DNA from: Chromatiales bacterium
GTDB taxonomy: Bacteria > Pseudomonadota > Gammaproteobacteria > Chromatiales > Chromatiaceae
Length of the DNA: 8,148 nucleotides
Direction: 5' to 3'
Assembly (NCBI GenBank): GCA_024639625.1
Contig: JAHEIA010000124.1
Span: 1 to 8,148 of the forward strand
Under the pieces are notes generated by a model, which was not told the origin of the DNA, did not search any database, and saw only the letters and a list, made by a program, of their open reading frames with translations. This document shows, in pieces, positions 1 through 5,822 of the stretch; position 1 is the first letter of the stretch, and each line of letters begins with the position of its first letter. A program made the translations under genes and the position numbers.

Positions 1-209
1 GTAGATCCCCCTAATCTCTTACGAACTTGCCTTATGTTAAACTGCAGCACGCGGTGTGGGACCGACGCATCTGCGCAGAGCAACCGCTCGCGGCAGGAGC
101 ATCGGGCGACTTCGCTGCCCGTTGGATCAGGGCAACGGCGGAGTCGACCGGTCAAGAACGGGAGCGAAGATTGATGTACGCGGCTCTAACCACCGTGCCC
201 CCCGCGCTG

Positions 210-245
210 GGAGCAAGTCTTACTCGATTTTCGGTTGCTTGCTCC
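210..245. repeat. Inverted repeat, 8-bp arms, 20-base loop
   Basis: GGAGCAAG at 210-217 is matched by CTTGCTCC at 238-245, a perfect 8-bp inverted repeat in non-coding DNA. The right arm is followed by ACC, so it superficially resembles a tRNA acceptor end, but the 20-base interior cannot hold a tRNA. No T tract follows on either strand. It could be an RNA hairpin or an operator; the role is unknown. Confidence 0.4.
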
Positions 246-277
246 ACCGTAACCTAATCTGCGAACACGTCGCCGAT

Positions 278-293
278 CCCGGCCAACGCCGGG
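278..293 (-). terminator. GC hairpin just downstream of the 304-750 gene
   Basis: CCCGGC at 278-283 and GCCGGG at 288-293 form a perfect 6-bp stem closed by a four-base loop. On the minus strand it begins about 10 bases after the stop codon of the 148-residue gene, where a terminator would be expected. No U tract follows, so a standard intrinsic terminator is not supported. It may instead stabilise the mRNA 3' end or act with Rho. Confidence 0.35.
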
Positions 294-303
294 CCACGCA
301 CGA

Positions 304-750
304 TCAGAGGATCTTCAAGCGCAGCGGCTCAATCTCTTTGTACATGATCAGCAACGGTTTTTTCTTGCAGAAGGTGATGATCCGCGTCCCCTGCGGATAG
401 CAGAAGTGGCTGGTGAGGAACATGTGGATTTCTTCCGGGCAGCGGAAGAAGCTACGAAAATTCTCGAATGTGGCTCTATCCTTCTCACGGCTGAAACTGT
501 ACTCAAAGCGACCGACCTGAGCCCAATGCTCACCAAGAACAACTTCGGGCATATCGTCATGCTTGCCGAGCAGAGCGCGGATGAACAGTTTCCGCAACCG
601 AGGGGACAGGGTGATGCCGATCTTGGTTGAGTCCCCGGAAACCCACTGAATGTCCGCCTTCTCGTCGAAATCGATCTCATGCTCGCCGAAGGCTACGCAC
701 CAACCGGCGTAATAGGCGGAATATCTCTTGATCGTACGCTCATAGGCCAT
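304..750 (-). CDS. Unrecognised 148-residue protein
   Basis: I do not recognise this family. The ATG at 750 is preceded on the minus strand by a good Shine-Dalgarno sequence (AGGAAGAG, about 4 bases before the start), which supports a real gene. The product is soluble-looking, with no signal peptide or membrane segment. It is rich in aromatic and basic residues (for example FENFRSFFRC near 95-104 and FCKKKP near 127-132) and has four cysteines, at about 18, 104, 117 and 128, with no metal-binding spacing. GC counted by hand over 361-600 is about 53 percent, visibly lower than the neighbouring genes, and codon use is less G/C-biased, which may mean later acquisition. It follows the YbaK-like gene in the same direction after 150 bases, so it may have its own promoter. 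A weak TATTAT (792-787, minus strand) lies in that gap without a convincing -35. Confidence 0.6.
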   Translation of the reverse strand: MAYERTIKRYSAYYAGWCVAFGEHEIDFDEKADIQWVSGDSTKIGITLSPRLRKLFIRALLGKHDDMPEVVLGEHWAQVGRFEYSFSREKDRATFENFRSFFRCPEEIHMFLTSHFCYPQGTRIITFCKKKPLLIMYKEIEPLRLKIL

Positions 751-900
751 AGGCTCTTCCTGTCATCCCTCCCACCGGAGCCGCGCATAATAGGACAGTC
801 CTGCAATACCATCGTGGCCGGCCGACGCTCCGCAGATTGCATGATGAACCCTCGCTCCTCCTGGCGCCATCCGGACGAACCCTAATCCCCTGGGCGGGTG

Positions 901-1371
901 TCAACCCGGGTGACTGAAATATCCCCTGCGTGCCCCGCGCAGCAGCTCCTTGAAGAGCTCCCCCGAGACGTGCCCCAGTTGCTCGTGGTCCCCCGACTCG
1001 AAATAAACATCCGCCAGGCTGAGGAGGCTTTCGTCGACCGCCGTCTCGATACCATAGGCCGCGCCGAAAGGCGGTATCGATCCGGGCTGACAATCGGCGA
1101 AGAAGCCGGCGACTTGCGCTTCCGGGGCCAGCTGCAACTGCCGGTTCAAAGCCTCGTTAACCGACTTGAGCTTTACCCAGTGACTTCCGGGCACGACCAC
1201 CAGGAGATAGGCTCCCGCCGCCTCGAGCAAAACGCCCTTGGCGATATGGTCCTCACCCACATGGGCCAGCTTGGCGGTTTCCCGCGCAGAGTAACTCCTT
1301 GGATGTGGAACCAACCCGTAGCGTACGCCTTGCGCCTGAAGGAATCCCCGCAGTCGTTCCGCTATCGCCAC
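901..1371 (-). CDS. YbaK/ProX-type aminoacyl-tRNA deacylase
   Basis: This is a YbaK-fold trans-editing protein. The family hydrolyses mischarged aminoacyl-tRNAs such as Cys-tRNA(Pro) or Ala-tRNA(Pro) in the cytoplasm, guarding translation fidelity. In a 156-residue reading, residues 42-66 (HIAKGVLLEAAGAYLLVVVPG) hold the conserved lysine K45 and the central strands. GSIPPFG at 97-103 is the family glycine/proline loop, and ESGDH near 125-129 fits the C-terminal conserved region. The length is typical for a stand-alone domain. A GTG at 1380 is possible, but GAGGA abuts it directly; the same GAGGA sits 9 bases before the GTG at 1371, so I chose 1371. The gene lies 34 bases after the small heat-shock gene and is probably co-transcribed with it. 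Which subgroup (YbaK, ProX or another) and which tRNA it edits cannot be decided by eye. Confidence 0.85.
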   Translation of the reverse strand: MAIAERLRGFLQAQGVRYGLVPHPRSYSARETAKLAHVGEDHIAKGVLLEAAGAYLLVVVPGSHWVKLKSVNEALNRQLQLAPEAQVAGFFADCQPGSIPPFGAAYGIETAVDESLLSLADVYFESGDHEQLGHVSGELFKELLRGARRGYFSHPG

Positions 1372-1385
1372 TTTGCTCACTCCTC

Positions 1386-1401
1386 GGCGCGCAAGCGCGC
1401 C
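1386..1401. repeat. Perfect GC hairpin between hsp20 and the deacylase gene
   Basis: GGCGCGC (1386-1392) and GCGCGCC (1395-1401) are perfectly complementary; in RNA this would be a 6-bp stem with a four-base loop. On the minus strand it lies 4 bases after the heat-shock stop codon and directly before the GAGGA ribosome-binding site of the deacylase gene. There is no U tract. It could protect the upstream mRNA, reduce read-through, or modulate access to the downstream ribosome site. Confidence 0.45.
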
Positions 1402-1405
1402 CCGG

Positions 1406-1885
1406 CTACTGAATCTCGATCGGCTCGCAAGCAGCTTCTTTTTCCTTCGCTGCGACCTTGGGGCAACGCAGGCGTAGGATCCCGTGCTCGATCTTGGCCT
1501 CGACCGCGCTCCAATCCACGCGACACGGAATCAGCAGGGTGCGCTGATACTCGCCGCGCCCCATCTCCCGATAATAGTAATCCCCCTTCCAGTCTTGCTC
1601 GGACCCCGGAACCGCGCGAATCGAAAGCGAGTTATCCGCACCCGTGATCCGCACATCCTCCTTGCCGGCACCCGGCAACTCCGCCTCCACCAGGATCTCG
1701 GTCCCCAGATCGATCATGTCCACCTTCGGGATACGCGCCCGCAGCGGCGCCATCAGGTCGGGAATCGAAGGAATCCCCCACCACATCGAATGCTCCCAAC
1801 GCGGAGGGAGAAACTCCTCGATTCGATGGGCTAGCGGACTCGATTGCTTGCTTTCCTTCCGCGCTTTCTTGGGTTTCTTGGCCAT
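1406..1885 (-). CDS. Small heat-shock protein, Hsp20/alpha-crystallin family
   Basis: This is an ATP-independent holdase that binds unfolding proteins and forms oligomers in the cytoplasm. The 159-residue product has a lysine-rich N-terminus (MAKKPKKARK), then a short variable arm with WEHSMWW (30-36). An alpha-crystallin domain runs from about 53 to 143. Visible family marks are VEAELPG (66-72), YYYREMGRGEYQRTLLIP (103-120) and the EHGILRL strand (133-139). The C-terminal I-x-I motif, IEI at 156-158, normally docks on a neighbouring subunit. The very basic first 12 residues are unusual for the family. The ATG at 1885 is preceded by AGGAG with 10-base spacing. No obvious sigma-32 promoter or ROSE-type thermometer is seen; instead a CRP/FNR-like palindrome lies 87 bases upstream. 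It is followed closely by the deacylase gene. Confidence 0.93.
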   Translation of the reverse strand: MAKKPKKARKESKQSSPLAHRIEEFLPPRWEHSMWWGIPSIPDLMAPLRARIPKVDMIDLGTEILVEAELPGAGKEDVRITGADNSLSIRAVPGSEQDWKGDYYYREMGRGEYQRTLLIPCRVDWSAVEAKIEHGILRLRCPKVAAKEKEAACEPIEIQ

Positions 1886-1964
1886 TGCTCTCGGACTCCT
1901 CTACAGATCCCCGGGTTCGTTATCGTTATGATCTCAGAAACTACCGGCCTTTTTCCCTAGCCGC

Positions 1965-1980
1965 ATTGATCCAGGTCACA
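1965..1980 (-). promoter_or_regulatory. CRP/FNR-family binding site candidate upstream of hsp20
   Basis: Read on the minus strand this is TGTGACCTGGATCAAT. It contains the CRP/FNR core TGA-N6-TCA; the left half matches CRP (TGTGA) and the right half matches FNR/Anr (ATCAA). The centre is 87 bases upstream of the small heat-shock ATG, in the 125-base gap after pcm. A class II site would place the transcript start near 1931. TAGTTT at 1943-1938 is a poor -10, and CATAAC at 1930-1925 is better but would put the site farther upstream. Regulation is inferred. Confidence 0.45.
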
Positions 1981-2005
1981 GCCAGGCATCCCATGAGTCG
2001 GATTC

Positions 2006-2680
2006 TTACTGCCGCCGTTGCGCCTTTTCCGGCCCACGGGTGAGCGGCACAAAGGCAACGCCGAGGACGGCATGCTCCTCGATACGGCCCTGTCGGTCCT
2101 TCTCGATCAGGAACAGCTCCTGGTGGCCGAGCGCAGGCCCCACCGGGATCGCCATAAGCCCTCCCGGCTTGAGTTGCTCCACCAGCGGCGGGGGTACCTC
2201 CGGCGCGGCGGCGGTTACCAGGATCGCGTCGAAGGGCGCCTTTTCCAGCCAGCCGTCATGGGCGTCCCCCGATCGGACCTCGACATTGTGAAAACCAAGT
2301 CTCCGCAGACGCGCCTGCGCGGCCTCGGCGAGCTGCGGAATCACTTCCATGCTGTAAACCTTGCGCACCAGGAGCGACAATACCGCGGTCTGGTAACCGG
2401 AGCCGGTTCCCACCTCAAGGACGACCGCGTCCTCCCGCGGACGGATCAGGTCCGTCATCAGGGCCACGATGTAGGGCTGGGAGATGGTTTGCCCCTGCCC
2501 GATGGGCAAGGGCCCATTGGCAAACGCCTCGGCACGCAGATTTTCCGGAACGAACTCATCTCTCGGCACCCTGCGCATCGCTTCCATTACCCGGGCATCG
2601 AGCGCATCTCTACCGATCATCTGCCGGGTAAATGCGACTTCCGCGGCGATATCCGCGATCATGCGGGCGACATTCCCCAT
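2006..2680 (-). CDS. pcm: Protein-L-isoaspartate O-methyltransferase
   Basis: Pcm transfers a methyl group from S-adenosylmethionine to L-isoaspartyl residues that arise by spontaneous damage, starting their repair to normal aspartate. In the 224-residue form, the family signature is GQGQTISQPYIVALM at 61-75, including the serine S67 of the substrate site. SAM-binding motif I is VLEVGTGSGYQTAVL at 87-101. Later nucleotide-binding elements are YSMEV (109-113), the GDAHDG region (138-143) and KPGGLMAIPVG (171-181). All key motifs are present. I chose the ATG at 2680 because GAGG lies 9 bases before it and the length then fits the family. An ATG at 2722 would add 14 residues, but it has no ribosome site. 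The next gene in the same direction encodes a small heat-shock protein, so two protein-damage functions lie side by side. Confidence 0.93.
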   Translation of the reverse strand: MGNVARMIADIAAEVAFTRQMIGRDALDARVMEAMRRVPRDEFVPENLRAEAFANGPLPIGQGQTISQPYIVALMTDLIRPREDAVVLEVGTGSGYQTAVLSLLVRKVYSMEVIPQLAEAAQARLRRLGFHNVEVRSGDAHDGWLEKAPFDAILVTAAAPEVPPPLVEQLKPGGLMAIPVGPALGHQELFLIEKDRQGRIEEHAVLGVAFVPLTRGPEKAQRRQ

Positions 2681-2898
2681 GTGATTCTGCCTCGAAAAAG
2701 CTACACCTCTAAGCAAAAGCATAGCCCGTCTACCGCGCCTGGTAGCAATCAGCCGAGACTGCCGAAGCCACCGCGGCTGCGCAACGCCCCGGAGTGCCGA
2801 GGATGGTCCTCTTCACGACCAGCGGCAAGCGATAGCGGTTGTCCGGCACCGGGGTGGCTTACGCGTCGGCCATGCCCGCCCCAGGCAACGGAAGAGTC

Positions 2899-2927
2899 TC
2901 AACGCAGAGACGATGGAGCGCTATAAT
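2899..2927 (+). promoter_or_regulatory. Promoter candidate for the transglycosylase gene
   Basis: A perfect -10 hexamer TATAAT lies at 2922-2927 in GC-rich DNA. A weak -35 (TCAACG, 2899-2904, three matches to TTGACA) is 17 bases upstream. Transcription would begin near 2934, leaving a leader of about 120 bases before the ATG at 3055. The -10 is striking, but the -35 is poor. Confidence 0.4.
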
Positions 2928-2997
2928 GAGATCGAACAACAAGCCAGCAGAAGATCTTCCCGGGTGCACAGCGGGCCGGAGAATAATCAAGACCGCC

Positions 2998-3031
2998 ACA
3001 CCGGCCGGCACCACGCGCGCGGTGTTATTTT
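2998..3031 (+). terminator. Hairpin with short T tract in the transglycosylase leader
   Basis: ACACCG (2998-3003) pairs with CGGTGT (3020-3025), and TATTTT follows at 3026-3031. The 16-base loop itself contains the self-complementary GCCGGC. This resembles a weak intrinsic terminator, placed 24 bases before the transglycosylase start and downstream of the candidate promoter. It may be an attenuator or terminate stray transcripts, or it may be chance. Confidence 0.3.
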
Positions 3032-3054
3032 GAGGCGCACGCAGCCGATCCAAA

Positions 3055-3744
3055 ATGCCATTGAAATCCGCCACCCCTGCATGGAAGAAGATCCAAACGC
3101 GGCTCGGGCGCGCGTTTCGCTTTCTGCGCTCCAGTTCACGTTGGGTGACACTGGCGGTGGTGTGCGCGATCGGTGGCATCGTCGGCTGGTATTACATGAA
3201 GCAACCGAAAAACATTGACGATCTTTGTTCGATCTTCAAGGAGAAGCCCGACTGGTACCAGCAGGCCCTGGCATCGGAAGAACAGTGGGGGGTCCCCATT
3301 CCCGTGCAGATGGCGATCATCCGACAAGAGTCCTCGTTTCGCCACGATGCAAAACCGGAGCATCTCCCGTTGCTCGGCCTGCGGCTGCCGTGGAAAAAAT
3401 CCAGCTCGGCCTACGGCTACGCCCAGGCCATCGACACGACTTGGGACCTTTACATGAGGAAAACGGGAAACACCCAAGCGACGCGGGACGATTTTGCGGA
3501 TGCCGTGGATTTCGTTGGCTGGTACGCCAGTCTCACTCATGATCGTCTCGGCATCCCGAAATGGGACGCCTACAATCAATACCTCGCATACCACGAGGGG
3601 CATAGAGGGTTTCGCCAGCAACGTCACGCGGCGAAGGATTGGTTACCCGGGGTGGCGCGCAAGGTAGAGGGTTACGCCGTAACCTACGCGCAGCAGCTGA
3701 GCCGCTGCCGCATCGAATTGGAGGCTCCGAGCGCCGCGTTTTGA
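3055..3744 (+). CDS. Membrane-anchored SLT-type lytic transglycosylase
   Basis: The protein probably cleaves the MurNAc-GlcNAc bond of peptidoglycan on the periplasmic side of the inner membrane. Residues 1-29 are basic and cytoplasmic, 30-47 form one hydrophobic anchor (VTLAVVCAIGGIVGW), and the catalytic domain follows. IIRQESSF at 88-95 gives the candidate catalytic glutamate E92. SSAYGYAQAIDTTWDLY (117-133) is the family's second signature, and YLAYHEGHRGF (176-186) the third. This pattern resembles the proteobacterial SLT subfamily I recall as SLT_4, rather than classical Slt70 or MltC. The 229-residue length suits a single-domain enzyme. A TGA at 3031-3033 closes the frame upstream, so ATG 3055 is the first usable start. 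Its ribosome site is poor, with the nearest GAGG about 18 bases away. It stands alone, divergent from pcm and convergent with the cytochrome gene. Confidence 0.88.
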   Translation: MPLKSATPAWKKIQTRLGRAFRFLRSSSRWVTLAVVCAIGGIVGWYYMKQPKNIDDLCSIFKEKPDWYQQALASEEQWGVPIPVQMAIIRQESSFRHDAKPEHLPLLGLRLPWKKSSSAYGYAQAIDTTWDLYMRKTGNTQATRDDFADAVDFVGWYASLTHDRLGIPKWDAYNQYLAYHEGHRGFRQQRHAAKDWLPGVARKVEGYAVTYAQQLSRCRIELEAPSAAF

Positions 3745-3752
3745 TGATATGA

Positions 3753-3773
3753 GCGCCGGTTGCGCTGCGGCGC
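3753..3773 (+). terminator. GC hairpin after the transglycosylase gene
   Basis: GCGCCG (3753-3758) pairs with CGGCGC (3768-3773) across a 9-base loop, starting 9 bases after the stop codon. No T tract follows, so this is a terminator-like hairpin at best. Confidence 0.3.
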
Positions 3774-3785
3774 CCGCAGGGGCCT

Positions 3786-3832
3786 AGCCGGCGAACCGCG
3801 CTCTATCCCGTGCAGCCGGCTCAGTTATTTTT
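3786..3832 (+). terminator. Terminator candidate between convergent genes
   Basis: AGCCGGC (3786-3792) and GCCGGCT (3815-3821) form a perfect 7-bp stem with a 22-base loop, followed by GTTATTTTT at 3824-3832. It would end plus-strand transcription from the transglycosylase gene. The right arm touches the stop codon of the convergent cytochrome gene, and the T tract encodes that protein's last residues (KNN), so the T tract may be coincidental. The loop is long for an intrinsic terminator. Confidence 0.35.
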
Positions 3833-4195
3833 CGCCCCTTGGTCGATCCACAGCTTGATCACCTCGACCTCTTCCGGCGTGGGCGACTCGCCTTGGTCGT
3901 GGGGCATCCTGAGGGACGGATCCGCTCTGCCTTCGACCAGCATCACGAAGGCGCTGGTGAAGCTATCCCCGGGCTTGACCACCGCGCCGTACTGGGTCCC
4001 CTCCATCAAGGCGTCGTAGCTGTCCATGCTGAACCCGCTTTTCTGAAAACCCTCACCGCCGGTCGTATGACAGCGGACGCAATATTTGTCTAGCAGCGGG
4101 CGAACCTGTTTCTGATAGCTTACCGGCTGCTCGCCACACCCCAGCAAAAAGACCGCCGGTGCCGCCAAGACCAGTGCTCTCGCCAGATGTTTCAT
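3821..4195 (-). CDS. Mono-haem cytochrome c lipoprotein
   Basis: This is a small periplasmic electron carrier tethered by lipid. The N-terminus is a lipoprotein signal: basic MKHLAR, a hydrophobic core and lipobox LLGC, with the lipidated cysteine at C20. The haem-binding motif CVRCH is at 39-43, so haem attaches by C39 and C42 with H43 as axial ligand. LRMPHD at 95-100 supplies a likely second ligand, M97, and the ending PTPEEVEVIKLWIDQGA (105-121) is the typical last helix. The layout resembles the single-haem domain family often labelled planctomycete-type cytochrome c, which also occurs widely in proteobacteria. At 124 residues it holds just this one domain. A strong Shine-Dalgarno sequence (GGAGGT) precedes the ATG at 4195. 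It lies 85 bases after the SGNH-like gene, with its own likely promoter. The redox partner is unknown. Confidence 0.88.
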   Translation of the reverse strand: MKHLARALVLAAPAVFLLGCGEQPVSYQKQVRPLLDKYCVRCHTTGGEGFQKSGFSMDSYDALMEGTQYGAVVKPGDSFTSAFVMLVEGRADPSLRMPHDQGESPTPEEVEVIKLWIDQGAKNN

Positions 4196-4215
4196 TACCT
4201 ACCTCCTCACCCGTT

Positions 4216-4243
4216 GTTATAGCCGGCGTCACCCCTCGCGCAA
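4216..4243 (-). promoter_or_regulatory. Promoter candidate for the cytochrome c gene
   Basis: On the minus strand TTGCGC (4243-4238) is followed after 16 bases by TATAAC (4221-4216), five of six matches to the -10 consensus. Transcription would start near 4209, just before the GGAGGT ribosome site, giving a very short leader of about 14 bases. This suggests the cytochrome gene can be expressed independently of the acyltransferase pair upstream. Confidence 0.4.
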
Positions 4244-4280
4244 GCTCTCTCTGGGACGTTAGCCCCCACGCCAGCCGCTG

Positions 4281-5822
4281 TCAATCGCCACCCTGCCCGC
4301 CACTCCCGGACCTTGGCGAATGGCGCATCGCAGCCAGCTCCCGGCGCGCCTGTAGGTTGCCCAAACGAGCGGAGCGGCGCAGCGCTTGCAGGCCGGCGGC
4401 GCGATCGTGGCCGCTATACTCCGGGTTCAGCAAAATCCACGCTCGATACAAAAGGCCCGAAGGATGCCCTTCGAACGCCTCGTCAAGAAAGATCTCTCCG
4501 GCCGCCTCCAGGTCCGACTCGCCCCCCCACCCGTCGAAGCTCGCCATGCCGAGGGCCATCACCATACGGAGTTCGCCAATGTTCCGCGCGGCCTCCCGCA
4601 GGTAGCTGAGACCGCGCCGCAGCAGCAGGGGATCCCGCTCCCCTCTGCGGCGGATCTCCTCGGCTTGGCGAAACAACTCCTGGTAATCGTTCTCCAATTG
4701 GTGTCGTCCAATCGGACCGCCGCACGGTGCCAGCCGAGAAACATCAAAGGCGGCCAGCTTTTTCGGATAGGGGTCCTCGGCAAGCCAGACATCGGGAACC
4801 ACGCGGTAGATACTCTCCGGATCACTCAGTTCGCGCGCGAGCACCACCTGCGTCTCGAGGTCGAAATGCAGCGGATCTTTGAAGCGGTACGGATTGTCCA
4901 CCACGTCCGCCAGGATGGAGAAGTCGTAAAGCAGAAAGTTGGGATACTTCTTCGCAAGCTCGAAGGTCGCCCTTCGGAAGGCCACGCGATTACGAAACGC
5001 CGCTCGGTCACCATACCCGTGCAGATAGAAAATGGGTGGGTAGTAGGCGATGAACTCGACCTCTGGAAACTGCTGGAGTTGTTCCTCGAGATTCTGCCAC
5101 AGCGCCTGCGCAGTCCCCGCGTCGAGTCTTCCCGCCTCGGCCTTGGCCGCTTCCTGCAGCGGATCGAACCCCCGACACTTAATCTTGTACCCGCGAAGGT
5201 AATGCAGTGTCCCGAACTTGAACTTGTGCTGCGGATACCAGGCATGCACCAATTCCAACGGCACCCGGTCGTCGGTCCCTGTGGCCACACTCCAGCTCTT
5301 GCCCAGCAAGTCAATCGACAGCAGGTACTGAAAAGGACGTTCCAAAGTTCCCTGGTATAGAAAGTCCGGCAGGGCCTGTTCCTGGTTGACGTCCTTCACT
5401 CCCCCGGAGAAATTCCCGTAGCGCAACTCGCGCAACACCCGCTTGGCCTTACCCTGGCTAAGGGCAGCATCGATGATCAACCGGTGCAGATAACTCCCGC
5501 TGCCGCTTGCCGTCACATTCAGCAGGCGCCATCCCGTCGGGGCGAACATCTGTGGCGAGAAATTCTGCGAGATCGAGGAGCCGACAACGATGGAATCGTA
5601 CTCGAGATGCCGCAGCAGGCCCGGGTTCTGGTAGCGCTCGTTCTGCGAAAAACCCGGGCTGGCGTCACCGTGCAGCCGATAGAACTGGAAGGGATCATAG
5701 ACGTAATTGAAACCCATGATGCCGAGCACAACGGCGAGAAATCCCCCGCTGGCGAGCAGAAAGATAAGCATCGTCTTTTGTGCGTCAGCGGGCATGGCAA
5801 TCCGTCTGTATGCAGGCAGCAT
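4281..5822 (-). CDS. SGNH-like membrane protein with Sel1-like repeats, MBOAT partner
   Basis: This is probably the periplasmic partner of the adjacent MBOAT O-acyltransferase, comparable in role to AlgJ/AlgX or PatB, which carry acyl groups to a glycan or remove them. In the 513-residue form from ATG 5822, residues 18-38 are a single membrane anchor, followed by YVYDPFQFY. The SGNH-like domain shows YDSIVVGSSISQNF (75-88), where S82 or S83 is the candidate nucleophile. NVTASGSGS (102-110) is a second block, and DPLH (316-319) matches the catalytic D-x-x-H block. The C-terminal part (about 380-500) is helical with Sel1/TPR-like repeats, for example YLREAARNIGEL and LQALRRSARLGNL. The ATG at 5822 shares one base with the MBOAT stop codon (TGATG), indicating translational coupling. 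An ATG at 5795 with ACGGA upstream is an alternative, and the open frame extends back to 5906. Sequence matches to AlgJ/AlgX are weak by eye, so the enzyme role is inferred. Confidence 0.75.
   Translation of the reverse strand: MLPAYRRIAMPADAQKTMLIFLLASGGFLAVVLGIMGFNYVYDPFQFYRLHGDASPGFSQNERYQNPGLLRHLEYDSIVVGSSISQNFSPQMFAPTGWRLLNVTASGSGSYLHRLIIDAALSQGKAKRVLRELRYGNFSGGVKDVNQEQALPDFLYQGTLERPFQYLLSIDLLGKSWSVATGTDDRVPLELVHAWYPQHKFKFGTLHYLRGYKIKCRGFDPLQEAAKAEAGRLDAGTAQALWQNLEEQLQQFPEVEFIAYYPPIFYLHGYGDRAAFRNRVAFRRATFELAKKYPNFLLYDFSILADVVDNPYRFKDPLHFDLETQVVLARELSDPESIYRVVPDVWLAEDPYPKKLAAFDVSRLAPCGGPIGRHQLENDYQELFRQAEEIRRRGERDPLLLRRGLSYLREAARNIGELRMVMALGMASFDGWGGESDLEAAGEIFLDEAFEGHPSGLLYRAWILLNPEYSGHDRAAGLQALRRSARLGNLQARRELAAMRHSPRSGSGGQGGD

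Larger units (their letters stand above)
1..303. other. Stretch without a convincing gene
   Basis: I see no supportable gene here. Open frames exist on both strands, but their translations are rich in Ser, Arg and Cys, show no domain and have no good ribosome-binding site. One plus-strand frame is open from the window edge to a TGA at 172-174, and one minus-strand frame runs open to the edge; either could be the end of a gene cut by the window, but neither looks coding. The first 45 bases are more AT-rich than what follows. The only structured elements are two inverted repeats, listed separately. Confidence 0.5.
2681..3054. other. Divergent gap between pcm and the transglycosylase gene
   Basis: This 374-base gap separates the divergently transcribed pcm and transglycosylase genes, so it should hold both promoters. 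I see no convincing gene. A plus-strand short frame from ATG 2926 to TGA 3033 encodes 35 residues in the same frame as the transglycosylase, but it has no ribosome site and its ATG overlaps the TATAAT element. The supportable elements are that -10 box and a hairpin followed by a T tract. No clear pcm promoter was found. Confidence 0.5.

Noticed and set aside
210..248. Possible tRNA, because the arms look like an acceptor stem followed by ACC.
   Set aside because: Only 20 bases separate the arms, with no D, anticodon or T arm.
792..802. Palindrome AGGACAGTCCT next to a TATTAT in the gap before the 148-residue gene, as a possible operator.
   Set aside because: The arms are only 5 bp, and no acceptable -35 element accompanies the TATTAT, so neither a promoter nor an operator is supported.
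898..1647. Plus-strand open frame of 249 codons opposite the deacylase and hsp20 genes.
   Set aside because: It crosses two well-supported minus-strand genes and becomes Ser/Arg/Pro-rich; no domain is visible.
2018..2926. Plus-strand open frame of 302 codons opposite pcm.
   Set aside because: It is an antisense shadow of pcm, has no recognisable domain, and its translation is low-complexity Arg/Pro-rich.
2926..3033. 35-residue short ORF in the transglycosylase leader, as a leader peptide.
   Set aside because: Its ATG overlaps the candidate -10 box, so it would not be in the transcript, and there is no ribosome site.
3670..3684. Perfect 15-base palindrome (GGTTACG-C-CGTAACC).
   Set aside because: It lies inside the transglycosylase coding region, and a 7-bp perfect inverted repeat with a one-base centre is expected about once in two windows of this size by chance.
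4386..5360. Long plus-strand open frame of 324 codons.
   Set aside because: It is the antisense shadow of the SGNH-like gene, caused by high GC; the minus-strand protein has clear domain marks and the plus frame does not.
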